In this document: one piece after another, positions 14,997-24,174 of the stretch
How positions within the stretch are numbered: the first letter of the stretch is position 1
Layout of the letters: each line of letters begins with the position of its first letter
NCBI GenBank assembly: GCA_041392205.1
Contig: JAWKMO010000017.1
Location: 1-45,703, forward strand
Direction of reading: 5' to 3'
From: Halomarinibacterium sp041392205
GTDB lineage: Bacteria > Bacteroidota > Bacteroidia > Flavobacteriales > Flavobacteriaceae
DNA: 45,703 bases
Notes under the pieces: generated by a model
Databases searched by the model: none
What the model saw: the letters and a program-made list of their open reading frames with translations, nothing else
What the model was told of the DNA's origin: nothing
Program-made: the position numbers and the translations under genes

Positions 14997-16757
14997 ATGA
15001 AATCCTTCCTTTTTTATATTCTCCTCTCAATTCTTATAGTAGCTTGTAATTCTAAAAAAGAAAAAAATACTAAAGATTTTACAACCCTTTTTGAAACCTC
15101 CCAAGGCACAGAAACCCCAACCTATCCCGAAGTTATTTCATTTTATAAAAACCTTGCCGAAGTGTATCAAACTATTTCAATATATGAAATGGGAGCTACA
15201 GACAGTGGAGAACCCCTTCATGTTGTGGTGTATAATCCAAAAGGTACCGTAAATACATCGGTAGAAGACGAATTTTCCAAAACTGATAATAAAAATCGGT
15301 TGCTTATAAACAATGGCATTCATCCTGGGGAAAGCGACGGCATTGATGCTTCTATGATGCTGCTACGCGATTTGGCTCAACAAAAAATTAAACCCCCGCA
15401 AAATACCCTAATTGCAGTAATACCCATTTATAATATTGGCGGGGCTTTAAATAGGAATTCGGGAACACGAACCAATCAAAATGGCCCAAAAGAATACGGT
15501 TTTAGAGGGAATTCAAGAAACTACGATTTAAATAGAGACTTTATAAAAGCGGATTCTAAAAATGCTAAAGCTTTTGCCCAAATATTTCATCTGGTAAAAC
15601 CCGATTTATTTATTGATAATCATGTAAGTAATGGTGCCGATTATCAATATGTTCTCACACATCTTTTTACACAGCACAATAAATTAGGAGGTACCTTAGG
15701 AAATTATTTACAAACTTCCTTGATGCCTCAATTGGCGGATTCTTTGTTGCAAAAAGAATGGGATATTACCCCTTACGTAAATCTTTTTAACCGAACACCA
15801 GAAACTGGATTTTCTCAATTTATGGATTATCCACGTTACTCAACAGGCTATACGACGTTATTTAATACGTTAGGAATGATGGTAGAAACTCATATGCTTA
15901 AACCTTATAAACAGAGAGTAGAGGGCAATTACGAGCTAATGAAAAGCTTTATAAATATTACAGAAAAAGATGTTCTAAAAATTAAAGAACTTAAAAAAGA
16001 ATCCTTTTCAAAATATAGTATTGGTAGTATGTATCCTATTTCTTGGAAATTAGATAGCAGTAAAACCACCACGCTTCAATTTAAGGGATATGAAGGCACC
16101 ATGGAACCCAGTTCTGTTACAGGGAGCAACCGTTTAAAATACCATAGAAACAAGCCTTTTACAAAGCCCGTTGCCTATTACAATGAGTTTGTTTCCGAAA
16201 AAAATATTACAATTCCTTCCAAATACATTATCCCAAAAGGATATTGGAATGTTATAGAACAACTAAAAAATAATAACATATCACTTACTGAAGTTAAAAA
16301 GGATACCGTTATGAATGCAGAGGTTTACAAAATTGTAAACTACGAAACCTTTAAAAATCCTTACGAAGGTCATTACCCACATTATAACACACAAGTTGTA
16401 ACCCTTGTTGAAGATGTTTTAGTTAAAGAAGGTGATTTCATTGTTTACACACAACAAGATGGAATCCGGTATTTACTAGAAACTCTAGAACCCATGGCAG
16501 TAGACTCCTTCTTTAATTGGAATTATTTCGATACTATTTTACAGCAAAAAGAAGGCTTTTCACCCTATGTTTGGGAAGATATAGCAGCGCAGTTTTTAAA
16601 TGAAAATCCCCATATTAAATTACAGTTTGAAACAAAAAAAGCAGAGGATTCAAATTTTGCAACAAATGCGTACGCTCAATTAGATTGGATTTATCAAAAA
16701 TCTCCTCATTATGAAACCTCATTCTTGCGATATCCTATCGTTAGGGTGCGGAATTAA
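14997..16757 (+). CDS. M14-family zinc carboxypeptidase lipoprotein
   Basis: A secreted peptidase of 586 residues. It starts with a lipoprotein signal MKSFLFYILLSILIVAC (Cys17 lipidated). The M14 zinc motif is HPGE (His109, Glu112) in INNGIHPGESDG, the third ligand is the His of FIDNHVSNGADY, and the catalytic Glu is in MMVETHMLKPYK. RNYDLNRDF is the substrate-carboxylate Arg region. The frame is open 59 codons upstream, but that part spans the rho terminator and lacks signal-peptide character, so the ATG at 14997 is chosen. The C-terminal 200 residues have no assigned domain. Its last 39 bp overlap the convergent NUDIX gene. Confidence 0.85.
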   Translation: MKSFLFYILLSILIVACNSKKEKNTKDFTTLFETSQGTETPTYPEVISFYKNLAEVYQTISIYEMGATDSGEPLHVVVYNPKGTVNTSVEDEFSKTDNKNRLLINNGIHPGESDGIDASMMLLRDLAQQKIKPPQNTLIAVIPIYNIGGALNRNSGTRTNQNGPKEYGFRGNSRNYDLNRDFIKADSKNAKAFAQIFHLVKPDLFIDNHVSNGADYQYVLTHLFTQHNKLGGTLGNYLQTSLMPQLADSLLQKEWDITPYVNLFNRTPETGFSQFMDYPRYSTGYTTLFNTLGMMVETHMLKPYKQRVEGNYELMKSFINITEKDVLKIKELKKESFSKYSIGSMYPISWKLDSSKTTTLQFKGYEGTMEPSSVTGSNRLKYHRNKPFTKPVAYYNEFVSEKNITIPSKYIIPKGYWNVIEQLKNNNISLTEVKKDTVMNAEVYKIVNYETFKNPYEGHYPHYNTQVVTLVEDVLVKEGDFIVYTQQDGIRYLLETLEPMAVDSFFNWNYFDTILQQKEGFSPYVWEDIAAQFLNENPHIKLQFETKKAEDSNFATNAYAQLDWIYQKSPHYETSFLRYPIVRVRN

Positions 16758-17348
16758 ATATTCTTTTGGGAAAAGAAGTTTAATATTTTCGTAAGAATCT
16801 TGAAGCGCTTTTTGTGATTTTTCAAAATTTTTCCAACTTACCTTTTTAATGCCTTCTGTGGGTTCTGGAATTAATGGCCCATTATAATCGCTAAACATTT
16901 CAAACCAATAGGTAATCTTGAGTTTAAACTTATCATTACGCTTAAAAACATGATAGGTTTTTGTTAAAAATCTTCGAACTTCGAGGTCTTTTACACCCGT
17001 CTCTTCAATGGTTTCTCTAATGGCAGCCGCCTCATAGCTTTCCCCTTTTTCTACTTTCCCTTTGGGCAAATCCCATTTTTTATTACGACGAATAAACAAA
17101 ATTTCCTTTTTGCTATTATACACCATACCACCACCTGCTTCCACAACAGGTAATTTCTTACGAAGAAATTTTTCTAGCTTTTCACCATTTTTATGATAAA
17201 TATTAACGTATAATAACTCGCCATTAGTTATCTTATTAATAAGCTTTTTAAACTTAACTTCCTTTAAAGGTATGGAAGTATATTGCTTACCAATATTTTT
17301 CTCTGTAGAGAGAATAATAGGAATCTCATTGACAAAAACTTTATACAT
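16719..17348 (-). CDS. NUDIX hydrolase (ADP-ribose/dinucleotide type)
   Basis: A 209-residue protein with a perfect Nudix box: the start is GKVEKGES, then a 7-residue spacer, then RETIEETGV. The core starts around 70 (AGGGMVYNSKKEILFIRRN). Residues 1-65 precede the Nudix fold and resemble no domain I know. The substrate cannot be deduced. It is transcribed divergently from pyrE: their start codons are 7 bp apart, so each promoter must lie inside the other gene's coding region or be shared. Confidence 0.8.
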   Translation of the reverse strand: MYKVFVNEIPIILSTEKNIGKQYTSIPLKEVKFKKLINKITNGELLYVNIYHKNGEKLEKFLRKKLPVVEAGGGMVYNSKKEILFIRRNKKWDLPKGKVEKGESYEAAAIRETIEETGVKDLEVRRFLTKTYHVFKRNDKFKLKITYWFEMFSDYNGPLIPEPTEGIKKVSWKNFEKSQKALQDSYENIKLLFPKEYLIPHPNDRISQE

Positions 17349-17351
17349 TTG
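17344..17351 (+). promoter_or_regulatory. Candidate -7 element TACATTTG for pyrE
   Basis: An exact TAnnTTTG lies 4 bases before the pyrE ATG (17356) and overlaps the start codon of the divergent NUDIX gene. No TTG is found at the usual distance; one at 17329-17331 is only 12 bp upstream. If used, the transcript would start at or next to the pyrE ATG. Confidence 0.4.
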
Positions 17352-17355
17352 CAGT

Positions 17356-17994
17356 ATGATCTTAAAAAAAGAAACAGCTCAAAAAACAGCCGAATTACTT
17401 TTACAAATAAATGCAATTAAATTGCAACCACAAAACCCTTTTACATGGGCTTCGGGTTGGAAATCTCCAATTTATTGTGACAATCGATTAACCCTCTCAT
17501 ACCCAGCAATTAGAAATTATTTAAGAGAGCATATCGCAAAACAAATTGAAGAACTTTACGGAACACCCGATATAATTGCAGGGGTTGCCACCGGCGCTAT
17601 TGGTATAGGTATGTTGGTTGCAGATTACCTCAACCTTCCTTTTTGCTATGTTCGTCCCGAAGCGAAAGCTCATGGAAGGCAAAATAAAATTGAAGGACAC
17701 CTAGAAGAAAACCAACATGTAGTGGTCGTGGAAGACCTTATTAGTACAGGAAAAAGTAGTTTATTGGCGGTAGAAGCCCTACGGGAAGCAAAGGTTCACG
17801 TGAAAGGAATGGTCGCTATTTTTTCTTATGGATTTACAGAAGCAGACGAAAACTTTGCCAAAGCAAAAGTGCCATTAAATACGCTTAGCAATTACGAAAA
17901 CTTGCTTATACAAGCCGAAAAAGCCAATTATATTTCCCAACAAGAAGTAGAAGCACTTGCTAATTGGAGAAAAAATCCAGCAGCATGGAAATAG
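17356..17994 (+). CDS. pyrE: Orotate phosphoribosyltransferase
   Basis: PyrE makes orotidine monophosphate from orotate and PRPP in de novo pyrimidine synthesis. The 212-residue product starts MILKKETAQKTAELLLQINA and carries the signature FTWASGWKSPIYCDNRL, IAGVATGAIGIG, and the PRPP loop VVVVEDLISTGKSS with two acidic residues before STG(K/R)S. The frame extends 28 codons further upstream but that stretch runs antisense to the NUDIX N-terminus; the ATG at 17356 gives the usual OPRT start. It is followed by the SRPBCC gene 42 bp downstream. Confidence 0.96.
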   Translation: MILKKETAQKTAELLLQINAIKLQPQNPFTWASGWKSPIYCDNRLTLSYPAIRNYLREHIAKQIEELYGTPDIIAGVATGAIGIGMLVADYLNLPFCYVRPEAKAHGRQNKIEGHLEENQHVVVVEDLISTGKSSLLAVEALREAKVHVKGMVAIFSYGFTEADENFAKAKVPLNTLSNYENLLIQAEKANYISQQEVEALANWRKNPAAWK

Positions 17995-18036
17995 ACAGGC
18001 CTTTAGAAAACCCAAAACTAATGACATTAAAAATCT

Positions 18037-18429
18037 ATGGAAATTAGAAGTAAAAAAACAATCGTCAATAAAAATGCCCAAGAGGTGTTTCTTTTTTTGA
18101 AAGATGTAAAAAACTTTAAAACCCTTATGCCAGACAACATTAGCAAATTTGAAGTCATTCGCGAAGATGCTTTTGTTTTTGCTCTAAAAGGAATGCCCGA
18201 AATTGCTTTAGAAACAAAAGAAACCGAACCCTATAGTAAAATTGTACTGGGAGCTATAAGTGATAAAATTCCTTTTACATTAACAGGAACCATTCAAGAA
18301 GTTTCACAAAACAGCGCTGAAGTTGAATTGTTGTTTAGTGGAGAATTTAATGCCATGATGGCTATGATGATTAAAAGTCCCATAACCAAATTTTTGGAAA
18401 CACTTACCGATAAATTGGAAGCGCTTTAA
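18037..18429 (+). CDS. SRPBCC (START-like) family protein
   Basis: A 130-residue cytosolic protein with a START-like pattern: MEIRSKKTIVNKNAQEVFLFL at the start (family pattern xxVxapaexVFxFL), a central GMPEIALETKE strand, and an amphipathic C-terminal helix with FLETLTDKLEAL. The family binds hydrophobic ligands or acts in cofactor handling; the ligand here is unknown. In flavobacterial genomes it commonly lies between pyrE and birA, as here. Its stop overlaps the convergent birA stop by four bases. Confidence 0.8.
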   Translation: MEIRSKKTIVNKNAQEVFLFLKDVKNFKTLMPDNISKFEVIREDAFVFALKGMPEIALETKETEPYSKIVLGAISDKIPFTLTGTIQEVSQNSAEVELLFSGEFNAMMAMMIKSPITKFLETLTDKLEAL

Positions 18430-19157
18430 TACAACAACTTAATGTCTTTAAGCCTAAATTCTTGTAAGGTTTCGTTGTTAAGTTTCACAATAAGTAACCC
18501 TTGATTAGAAACACCTTCAATAATACCTACAAATTTCTTCCGTTCTAGATCTTCAAAAGTTGATACTACTCCTTTTCTAAAAAGGTGTGCTTCGTATTTT
18601 GCTTTATAGTCTTCAAAAGTGGTTTTAGGTAATACATTTAATTCAGAAAGGACCGACTTTACTACTTTTTCAAAAACCTCCTCTAAGGAAAATAAGGTTC
18701 CCGTTGTGAGTAATAATGAACTCGCTTGCGGAAATTCTGAAAATTGGGTATTGTTTACATTAATCCCAATACCAACAATGGAACTCGAAATTTGATCTTT
18801 TTGAAATTGATTTTCCACCAAAATACCACATACTTTTTTACCATCTGCCATTATGTCGTTTGGCCATTTAATAGACACTTTGGGTACTCCAAGGGATTCT
18901 AACCCTTTTTTAACGCCCAAGCTTACTGCAAAATTTACTACATATTGATGCGAAATAGACAATGCTTTAATATACTTAAATATACTGAAAGCCAAACTTT
19001 TACCTATCTCAAACTGCCAAGATGCACCCATTTGCCCCCTCCCATGGGTTTGATGCAGTGTTTGGACTATAGTTACATCTTCCAGCAAACTGGTTTTAGA
19101 CAGTTTTTTTAAATAGTCATTGGTAGACCCAATGGCACTAATTTTGATTATTTTCAA
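18426..19157 (-). CDS. birA: Biotin-[acetyl-CoA-carboxylase] ligase
   Basis: BirA activates biotin with ATP and attaches it to the biotin carrier of acetyl-CoA carboxylase. The 243-residue product has the class-I ligase motifs ISAIGSTNDYLK, THGRGQMGASW (biotin-AMP loop), SIKWPNDIMADGKKVCGIL and VGIGINVNN. No N-terminal helix-turn-helix is present, so it is not a BirA repressor. The start is a TTG at 19155-19157 followed by KIIKISAIG. Its promoter would lie in the 85-bp gap before rsfS, where TTG-N18-TTCATTTG is visible on the minus strand, but the final TTG is the start codon itself, so I do not assign it. Confidence 0.93.
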   Translation of the reverse strand: MKIIKISAIGSTNDYLKKLSKTSLLEDVTIVQTLHQTHGRGQMGASWQFEIGKSLAFSIFKYIKALSISHQYVVNFAVSLGVKKGLESLGVPKVSIKWPNDIMADGKKVCGILVENQFQKDQISSSIVGIGINVNNTQFSEFPQASSLLLTTGTLFSLEEVFEKVVKSVLSELNVLPKTTFEDYKAKYEAHLFRKGVVSTFEDLERKKFVGIIEGVSNQGLLIVKLNNETLQEFRLKDIKLLY

Positions 19158-19215
19158 ATGAATTAATATTGTGTTAATCTCAAAAATTAAAACGTTTCAA
19201 GAAACAAAAAAGTAA

Positions 19216-19223
19216 TAACTTTG
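19216..19223 (+). promoter_or_regulatory. Candidate -7 element TAACTTTG for rsfS-ftsH
   Basis: An exact TAnnTTTG lies 19 bases before the rsfS ATG. The -33 position has TTTC rather than TTG. It would also serve ftsH, 16 bp after rsfS. Confidence 0.5.
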
Positions 19224-19242
19224 CCTAAATAAAAAGTTTTTA

Positions 19243-19614
19243 ATGCAAAAAAAAGAAGTAGGAACAGATTTACTCCTCACAGAAATTATTAGAGGAATTG
19301 AAGAGGTAAAAGGTCAAGACATACAAATTTTAGATCTTAGGGAGATAGAAAACACCGTTTGTGATTACTTCATTATTTGCAATGGTACTTCAAATACACA
19401 GGTTAATGCGATTGTTAATTCCGTTCAAAAACTTGTAAGTAAAGCCATCAAAGAAAAACCTTGGCATGTTGAAGGAAGTGATAATGCCGAATGGGTGCTT
19501 ATGGATTACGTTCACGTCGTGGTTCATGTATTTCAAAAACACATTCGAGAATTTTACGACATTGAAGGCCTATGGGGCGATGCAAAAACAGTACTCATAA
19601 AAACTTCTTATTAA
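19243..19614 (+). CDS. rsfS: Ribosomal silencing factor RsfS
   Basis: RsfS (RsfA, DUF143) binds L14 on the large subunit and blocks subunit joining, mainly under nutrient limitation. The 123-residue product has the family segments DYFIICNGTSNTQVNAIVNSV, KPWHVEGSDNAEWVLMDYVH, and HIREFYDIEGLWGDA, all in the expected places. The ATG at 19243 is preceded by an exact -7 promoter box. The normal flavobacterial order rsfS-ftsH is kept: ftsH starts 16 bp after the rsfS stop. Confidence 0.95.
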   Translation: MQKKEVGTDLLLTEIIRGIEEVKGQDIQILDLREIENTVCDYFIICNGTSNTQVNAIVNSVQKLVSKAIKEKPWHVEGSDNAEWVLMDYVHVVVHVFQKHIREFYDIEGLWGDAKTVLIKTSY

Positions 19615-19630
19615 ACTAAAAAAAAGCCAT

Positions 19631-21615
19631 ATGGCCAACGAAAATAACAAGCCTGAAATAAAGAAACCAAAATTTAATGCTTATTGGATTTATATTGCCA
19701 TATTCTTGGTTTTTATAGGATTGCAATTTTTTGGAGGAAACTCACTTTCAGCCCCAGAAAAAACTACACAAATAGATTTTCAAAAAATGCTTCGTGAAGG
19801 AGAAGTCAAAAAAATTGAAATCATTAATAAAAAAGTAGCGAAAGTATATCTTACCGAAGAGGCCTATGAAAAAGAGCTACAAAATGGTAAATTTAAAGAT
19901 AAACTTATAAAACCTAGTGTTAAAGATCCTATCTATCAATTTGAATTTGGGGATCTTCAAAACTTTGAAAACAATACCACCCAAATTATAAAGGATAACG
20001 GCCTATCGACAAAAATAGGCTGGACGACCGAGTCTAATTTATGGGCAGAGTTTTTACCTTCCATTTTATTTTTTGCCGTCATTATTGGTGTTTGGATTTA
20101 TATCATGAGACGTATGTCTGCAGGAGCAGGTGGAGGTGCAGGAGGACAAATTTTTAACATTGGAAAATCTAAAGCTAAACTTTTCGATGAAAAAACAGAC
20201 GTAAAGACAACCTTTAAAGATGTTGCAGGATTGGAAGGAGCTAAAGAAGAAATTCAAGAAATTGTTGACTTTTTAAAAGCCCAGATAAATACCTCACTGG
20301 GGTAAAAATTCCAAGGAGCCTTATTAGTTGGTCACGAGAACTGATGAAACCAACTTTTAGCTGAAAGCTGTGTTGCTGAAGCCAAAGTCCCTTTCTTTTC
20401 ACTATCTGGATCGATTTTGTAGAAATGTTTAATTGGGTTGGTGCCTCTAGAGTACTGGGATTTATTTAAACAAGCTAAGACAAATCTCCAGCGATTATTT
20501 TTACATGGAGTAAAATTGATACCATAGAGTAGGGCCCGTGGAAAAAATAACTTTTCAGGATCAAATGACGAACGTGAAAACACACTGAATCAACTACTTA
20601 CTGAAATGGATGGTTTTGGCACCAATACCAATATAATTATCCTCGCCACTACAAACCGTGCCGATGTTTTGGATAAAGCCTTAATACGAGCTGGCCGTTT
20701 GATCGCCAAATTTATGTGGATTTACCCGACAAGAAGACGTAAAAATTTTTGGTGCACCTTCACTTCTAAAACAAGATGAATCTGTAGATATGGACTTTTG
20801 GCCAAACAAGCCTAGTTTTCGGGTGCGAATATTGCCAATGTATGTAATGAAGCAGCTCTTATTGCGGCAAAGAAAAGGTAAAAAAGCAGTAGGAAGACAA
20901 GATTTTTTAGATGCCGTAGACAGGAATTGTGAAATTGGGCTTGAAAAGAAAATAAAAATAATTACCCTAGTGCACGAAAAGCCATTGCTTTTCATGTTCT
21001 TAGACATCACAACGGTAAGTTGGATGCTGGAACATCTTACACTCCTTTTAATTAAAGTAACTATTGTTCCTCGTGGACAGTCTTTAGGTGCTGCTTGGTA
21101 TTTGCCGAAGAAGACTTGTTGTGCGTCCCGAGCAAATGCTGGACGAAATGCTTGTTGCTACTATGGGAGGTAGAGTACGCAGAGAAAGTTATTTCAATAA
21201 AATATCTACAGGAGCATTAAGCGATTTGGAAAAAGTAATAAACAAGCTCGCGCCATGGGTAACAATTTATGGTCTTAATGATAAAATAGGAAACCTTACC
21301 TATTACGATTCTAGTGGGACAAACCGTCATAATTTTAGCAAGCCTTACAGCGAAAAAACTGCAGAAATGATTGACAAAGAAATTTCTGAAATGATTGAAA
21401 CGCAATACCAAAGAGCCATTAAAATTCTTGAAGAAAATAAAGACAAACTTACCGAGTTGGCAACTGAACTATTAGAAAAAGAAGTTATTTTTAAAGAAAG
21501 TTTAGAACGTATTTTTGGAGAAAGACCCTTCATTAAAGAAGAGCCCATTTCAGCATTGGCAAAACAGCAAGAAATTACTTCAGAGGATGTTGAAGAGGTA
21601 AAAACTCAAGAATAA
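19631..21615 (+). pseudogene. ftsH: ftsH, AAA+ membrane metalloprotease, reading frame broken in the middle
   Basis: The first 650 bp encode a clean N-terminal part with two membrane segments (about 15-35 and 140-160) and the start of the AAA module (TTFKDVAGLEGAKEEIQEIVDF). From about 20275 the sequence falls apart: the Walker A site (near 20330-20352, expected GPPGTGKT) contains two TGA stops, the zinc motif HExxH reads HVLRH (20993-21007), and frame changes occur near 20697, 20960 and 21106. Between them are runs of correct sequence such as RARGKNNFSGSNDE, VTIVPRGQSLGAAWYLP and FNKISTGALSDLEKV. The C-terminal third (after about 21340) is clean to the TAA at 21615. Frame-conserving pairs of indels suggest poor sequence rather than decay. 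Confidence 0.9.
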
Positions 21616-21722
21616 TCCAACTTTTCGTTAAAATGACGTTATCATAAATAATTTTAAAGCTATTTCTTTAAGATTTTAGTATATTTGAGTTTAGCCTATA
21701 ACGCCTCAATACCCCTATTTAA

Positions 21723-22309
21723 ATGAGTCTATTTAAAAGACTTTTAAAAAATAAAACCAAGTCCAGAAGTTACCCAAAATAGCGCTGATAAAGTAAATAT
21801 TACCCCGAGGCTAAACTCTATGGATGAAAAATTTACCTACAATTTTAATAAAAATGGTGGGAAATTTTTATACTGTGAAAATTAAGGGCGAAATAAGTAG
21901 GTCTTTTGACAATATTTTATTAGAAAACAGTTGGTACGAAAAAGTGTTTTGCTTAGACGAACAACTTATTGAAAAATTTAAAGGCTACAATCTAAATTTC
22001 AGGAAAAAGAAAAATCTCAGTTTTTTCTTTCAAGATGCGAATCATGGTATCTAATAATGGTTCCATATTACTTTGTTTCCAACCAGATAAAGAAAAATTA
22101 CATGAACTTCCTTAAACTTCATCATATTTGCTACAACTAGCCAACTTGTAGAAAATATTAGCGAAGAACTTCGTATTATTAAAAGTAAAAATGAAAACCA
22201 CATCACAACATTACTACCATTCAGGATTTTGAATGCGACAAGGAAAAGACTTTATGAGTTGTGGAGTAGTGAAAAACTTATGTATTTGTTGCTACTAGAA
22301 GACCTTTAA
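21723..22309 (+). pseudogene. LUD-domain protein gene, several frameshifts
   Basis: Between ftsH and cdsA, where flavobacteria usually carry a LUD-domain (DUF162, lactate-utilisation-like) gene, recognisable pieces lie in several frames: MSLFKRLLKNKT from 21723, then EVTQNSADKVNIT and MDEKFTYNFNKNGGKFLYC, then DNILLENSWYEKVFCLDEQL, LIEKFKGYNLNF, LVENISEELRI and a C-terminal YVLLLEDL stop. The expected protein is about 195 residues. I could not find one uninterrupted frame of more than 76 codons. The damage continues from ftsH, so a sequencing fault is more likely than separate decay. Confidence 0.7.
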
Positions 22310-23115
22310 ACCAACTCATAAGAAAACTTATCGTTCAGGGAATCCTCGGGGCTATTATATATTACCATCATTATTTTTGCCATAGTCCTTCAGAAGTGTT
22401 TTTGACATTATTTTTATTTTTAGGAATTTTAACAATAACCGAATTTCAACGATTAGTCCATTTAAAAAGCTATGTATCCTATCTTATTTTTATAGCCTTA
22501 TTTTATTTATTTGGTTATTGGGTAATTGACAAAAACCCAATATCACTCTATGCCATTCTTGCTGTTTTTGTTAACCTTTTTTTATTAAAAAATTCTCGTT
22601 ACTAGTAAAATACCTATCATTCGAGAAAAAAAAATGCATTACCTTATCTTTATCTTATTGCAGGTTTTGTATTTTTAACATTAATCCCGCTAAGAAAAGG
22701 AATCTTTTTACCCGAAATCATCGTGGGTATTTTTATCCTTATTTGGGTTAACGATAGTTTTGCATACCTAATTGGGAAAAATTTTGGAAAAAGAAAACTT
22801 TTAGAACGTATCTCTCCAAAAAAAACGATAGAAGGGTTTTGGGGAGGTTTTTTTACCACACTCCTCGCAAGCTATTTTATCTTTAAATATGTCAATCATT
22901 TAAGTTTTCCAATATGGATTAGTTTTGGCATTATGGTATCTGTTTTAGGTACCTTTGGGGACTTAATTCAGTCCAAATTTAAAAGACAAGCGGGGGTAAA
23001 AGATAGTGGTACATTAATGCCCGGGCACGGAGGAATTTATGATAGATTGGATAGTGTTTTGTTTGTGAGTCCCTTTATTTATTCATTTTTAGAAATTGTA
23101 GAATATGTTTCATAA
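22309..23115 (+). pseudogene. cdsA: cdsA, phosphatidate cytidylyltransferase, with in-frame stops
   Basis: CdsA makes CDP-diacylglycerol at the membrane. One frame runs from 22309 (NQLIRKLIVQGILGAIIYY) to a TAA at 23113-23115, interrupted by TAG-TAA at 22603-22608. The signature is intact near the end: WVNDSFAYLIGKNFGKRKL, SPKKTIEGFWGG, GTFGDLIQSKFKRQ and VKDSG then MPGHGGIYDRLDS. Around the stops, the bases look like one insertion and one deletion that cancel out: removing a T and restoring an A gives KNLxTSKNTYHS. The start codon is also unclear, as codon 22306-22308 reads TTA. Its end overlaps psd by 11 bp, as in related genomes. Confidence 0.85.
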
Positions 23116-23764
23116 AGAAGGTTTTAAAATAATTCTATTTACATTTATCCTAGTTACTGGTGTTTTTATTGTTACAAAAAATTTTATAACAATGGAATGG
23201 CTTCAGTACCTTATTTATGCAATTGCCTTAGTTTTTTTAATACTTATTCTTCAATTTTTCAGGAATCCAAAACGGCCTATTACATTAAACGAAAATCAAG
23301 TTCTTTCTCCTGTAGATGGTAAGGTTGTGGTGATAGAAGAAGTCTTTGAAAAAGAATATTTCAACGAAAAACGTTTGCAAATTTCGGTGTTTATGTCTCC
23401 CTTAAATGTACACATAACAAGATACCCTGTAGGTGGCGAGGTTGTTTTCAGTAAATACCATAAAGGGAAATATTTGGTTGCATGGCATCCAAAGGCTAGT
23501 GAAGAAAATGAACGTACAACCGTAGTCGTAAAAAACCCATCTTTTGGAGACGTTTTGCATCGCCAGATTGCAGGTGCACTTGCCAAACGTATTGTAAATT
23601 ATGCTAAAGAAAAAACCATTGTTGCCCAAGCTAGTGAAAGTGGATTTATAAAATTTGGTTCTCGAGTAGATGTTTTTTTACCTTTAGATGTAAAAGTAGC
23701 CGTTTCATTAAATCAAAAAGTAACAGGAGGAATTACTGTTTTAGCTTCCACCCATGACGCCTGA
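23105..23764 (+). CDS. psd: Phosphatidylserine decarboxylase (short form)
   Basis: This makes phosphatidylethanolamine from phosphatidylserine at the membrane. The 219-residue product has an N-terminal membrane anchor (two short helices, about 8-50), a conserved VLSPVDGKVVVIEE, the segment QISVFMSPLNVHITRYPVGG, and the self-cleavage site FGSRVD: cleavage before Ser186 gives the pyruvoyl alpha chain. It follows cdsA with an 11-bp overlap, so the two phospholipid steps are coupled. Downstream the acyl-CoA-binding protein overlaps by 11 bp. Confidence 0.95.
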   Translation: MFHKEGFKIILFTFILVTGVFIVTKNFITMEWLQYLIYAIALVFLILILQFFRNPKRPITLNENQVLSPVDGKVVVIEEVFEKEYFNEKRLQISVFMSPLNVHITRYPVGGEVVFSKYHKGKYLVAWHPKASEENERTTVVVKNPSFGDVLHRQIAGALAKRIVNYAKEKTIVAQASESGFIKFGSRVDVFLPLDVKVAVSLNQKVTGGITVLASTHDA

Positions 23765-24020
23765 AGAATTAGATAATGCTTTTCAAGAAGCTGTTCGCAG
23801 CATTAATAATTATGTAGAACCTTTTCCAGCAGATATTTTACTTAAGCTCTATGCTTATTACAAGCACGCTACCAACGACCAAAACTCTCCAAGCAGTACC
23901 AATCCTCTTATAAATGCTTTTAAAACCAATGCACTGTTTCAAGTGCAAGGACTTTCGCCTCAAGAGGCTAAACAAAAATACATAGAAACCGTACATCAGT
24001 ATTTTTTGTATCGTAATTAA
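23754..24020 (+). CDS. Acyl-CoA-binding protein
   Basis: An 88-residue four-helix acyl-CoA-binding protein: LDNAFQEAVRSINNY, then LKLYAYYKHATNDQN, then INAFKTNALFQVQGLSPQEAKQKYIETV. It has the family Tyr/Lys positions (LYxxYKxAT) and the Lys/Trp-like area, though the usual Trp before the last helix is replaced (ALFQVQG). The Gly/Asp loop after the second helix is shorter and unusual (SPSSTNP). It is likely a carrier for acyl-CoA used by lipid synthesis, fitting its overlap with psd. Found in many Bacteroidetes at this place. Confidence 0.85.
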   Translation: MTPEELDNAFQEAVRSINNYVEPFPADILLKLYAYYKHATNDQNSPSSTNPLINAFKTNALFQVQGLSPQEAKQKYIETVHQYFLYRN

Positions 24021-24174
24021 TGCTTACTATTTATAATCTTCAAATACACAGAAGGAAAATTATTGTATTTTTAAACGGAAACCAAAATAAATAATGCTAG
24101 AGGAAGTTAACTGGATTTAACCTATTTTGGCTAACAAATGCTTTCTCTTTTAATGAAATTCAAATACGGTATAG

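Noticed and set aside
17272..17355. Longer pyrE start
   Set aside because: It would read antisense through the NUDIX N-terminus; the family start MILKKE is at 17356.
20275..21173. Programmed frameshift or recoding in ftsH
   Set aside because: There are several stops and frame changes with many substitutions and no single slippery site, and the neighbouring LUD and cdsA genes are damaged the same way.
24021..24174. Gene or regulatory RNA in the gap before the VCBS remnant
   Set aside because: No open frame with a family match and no strong hairpin were found; only AT-rich sequence.
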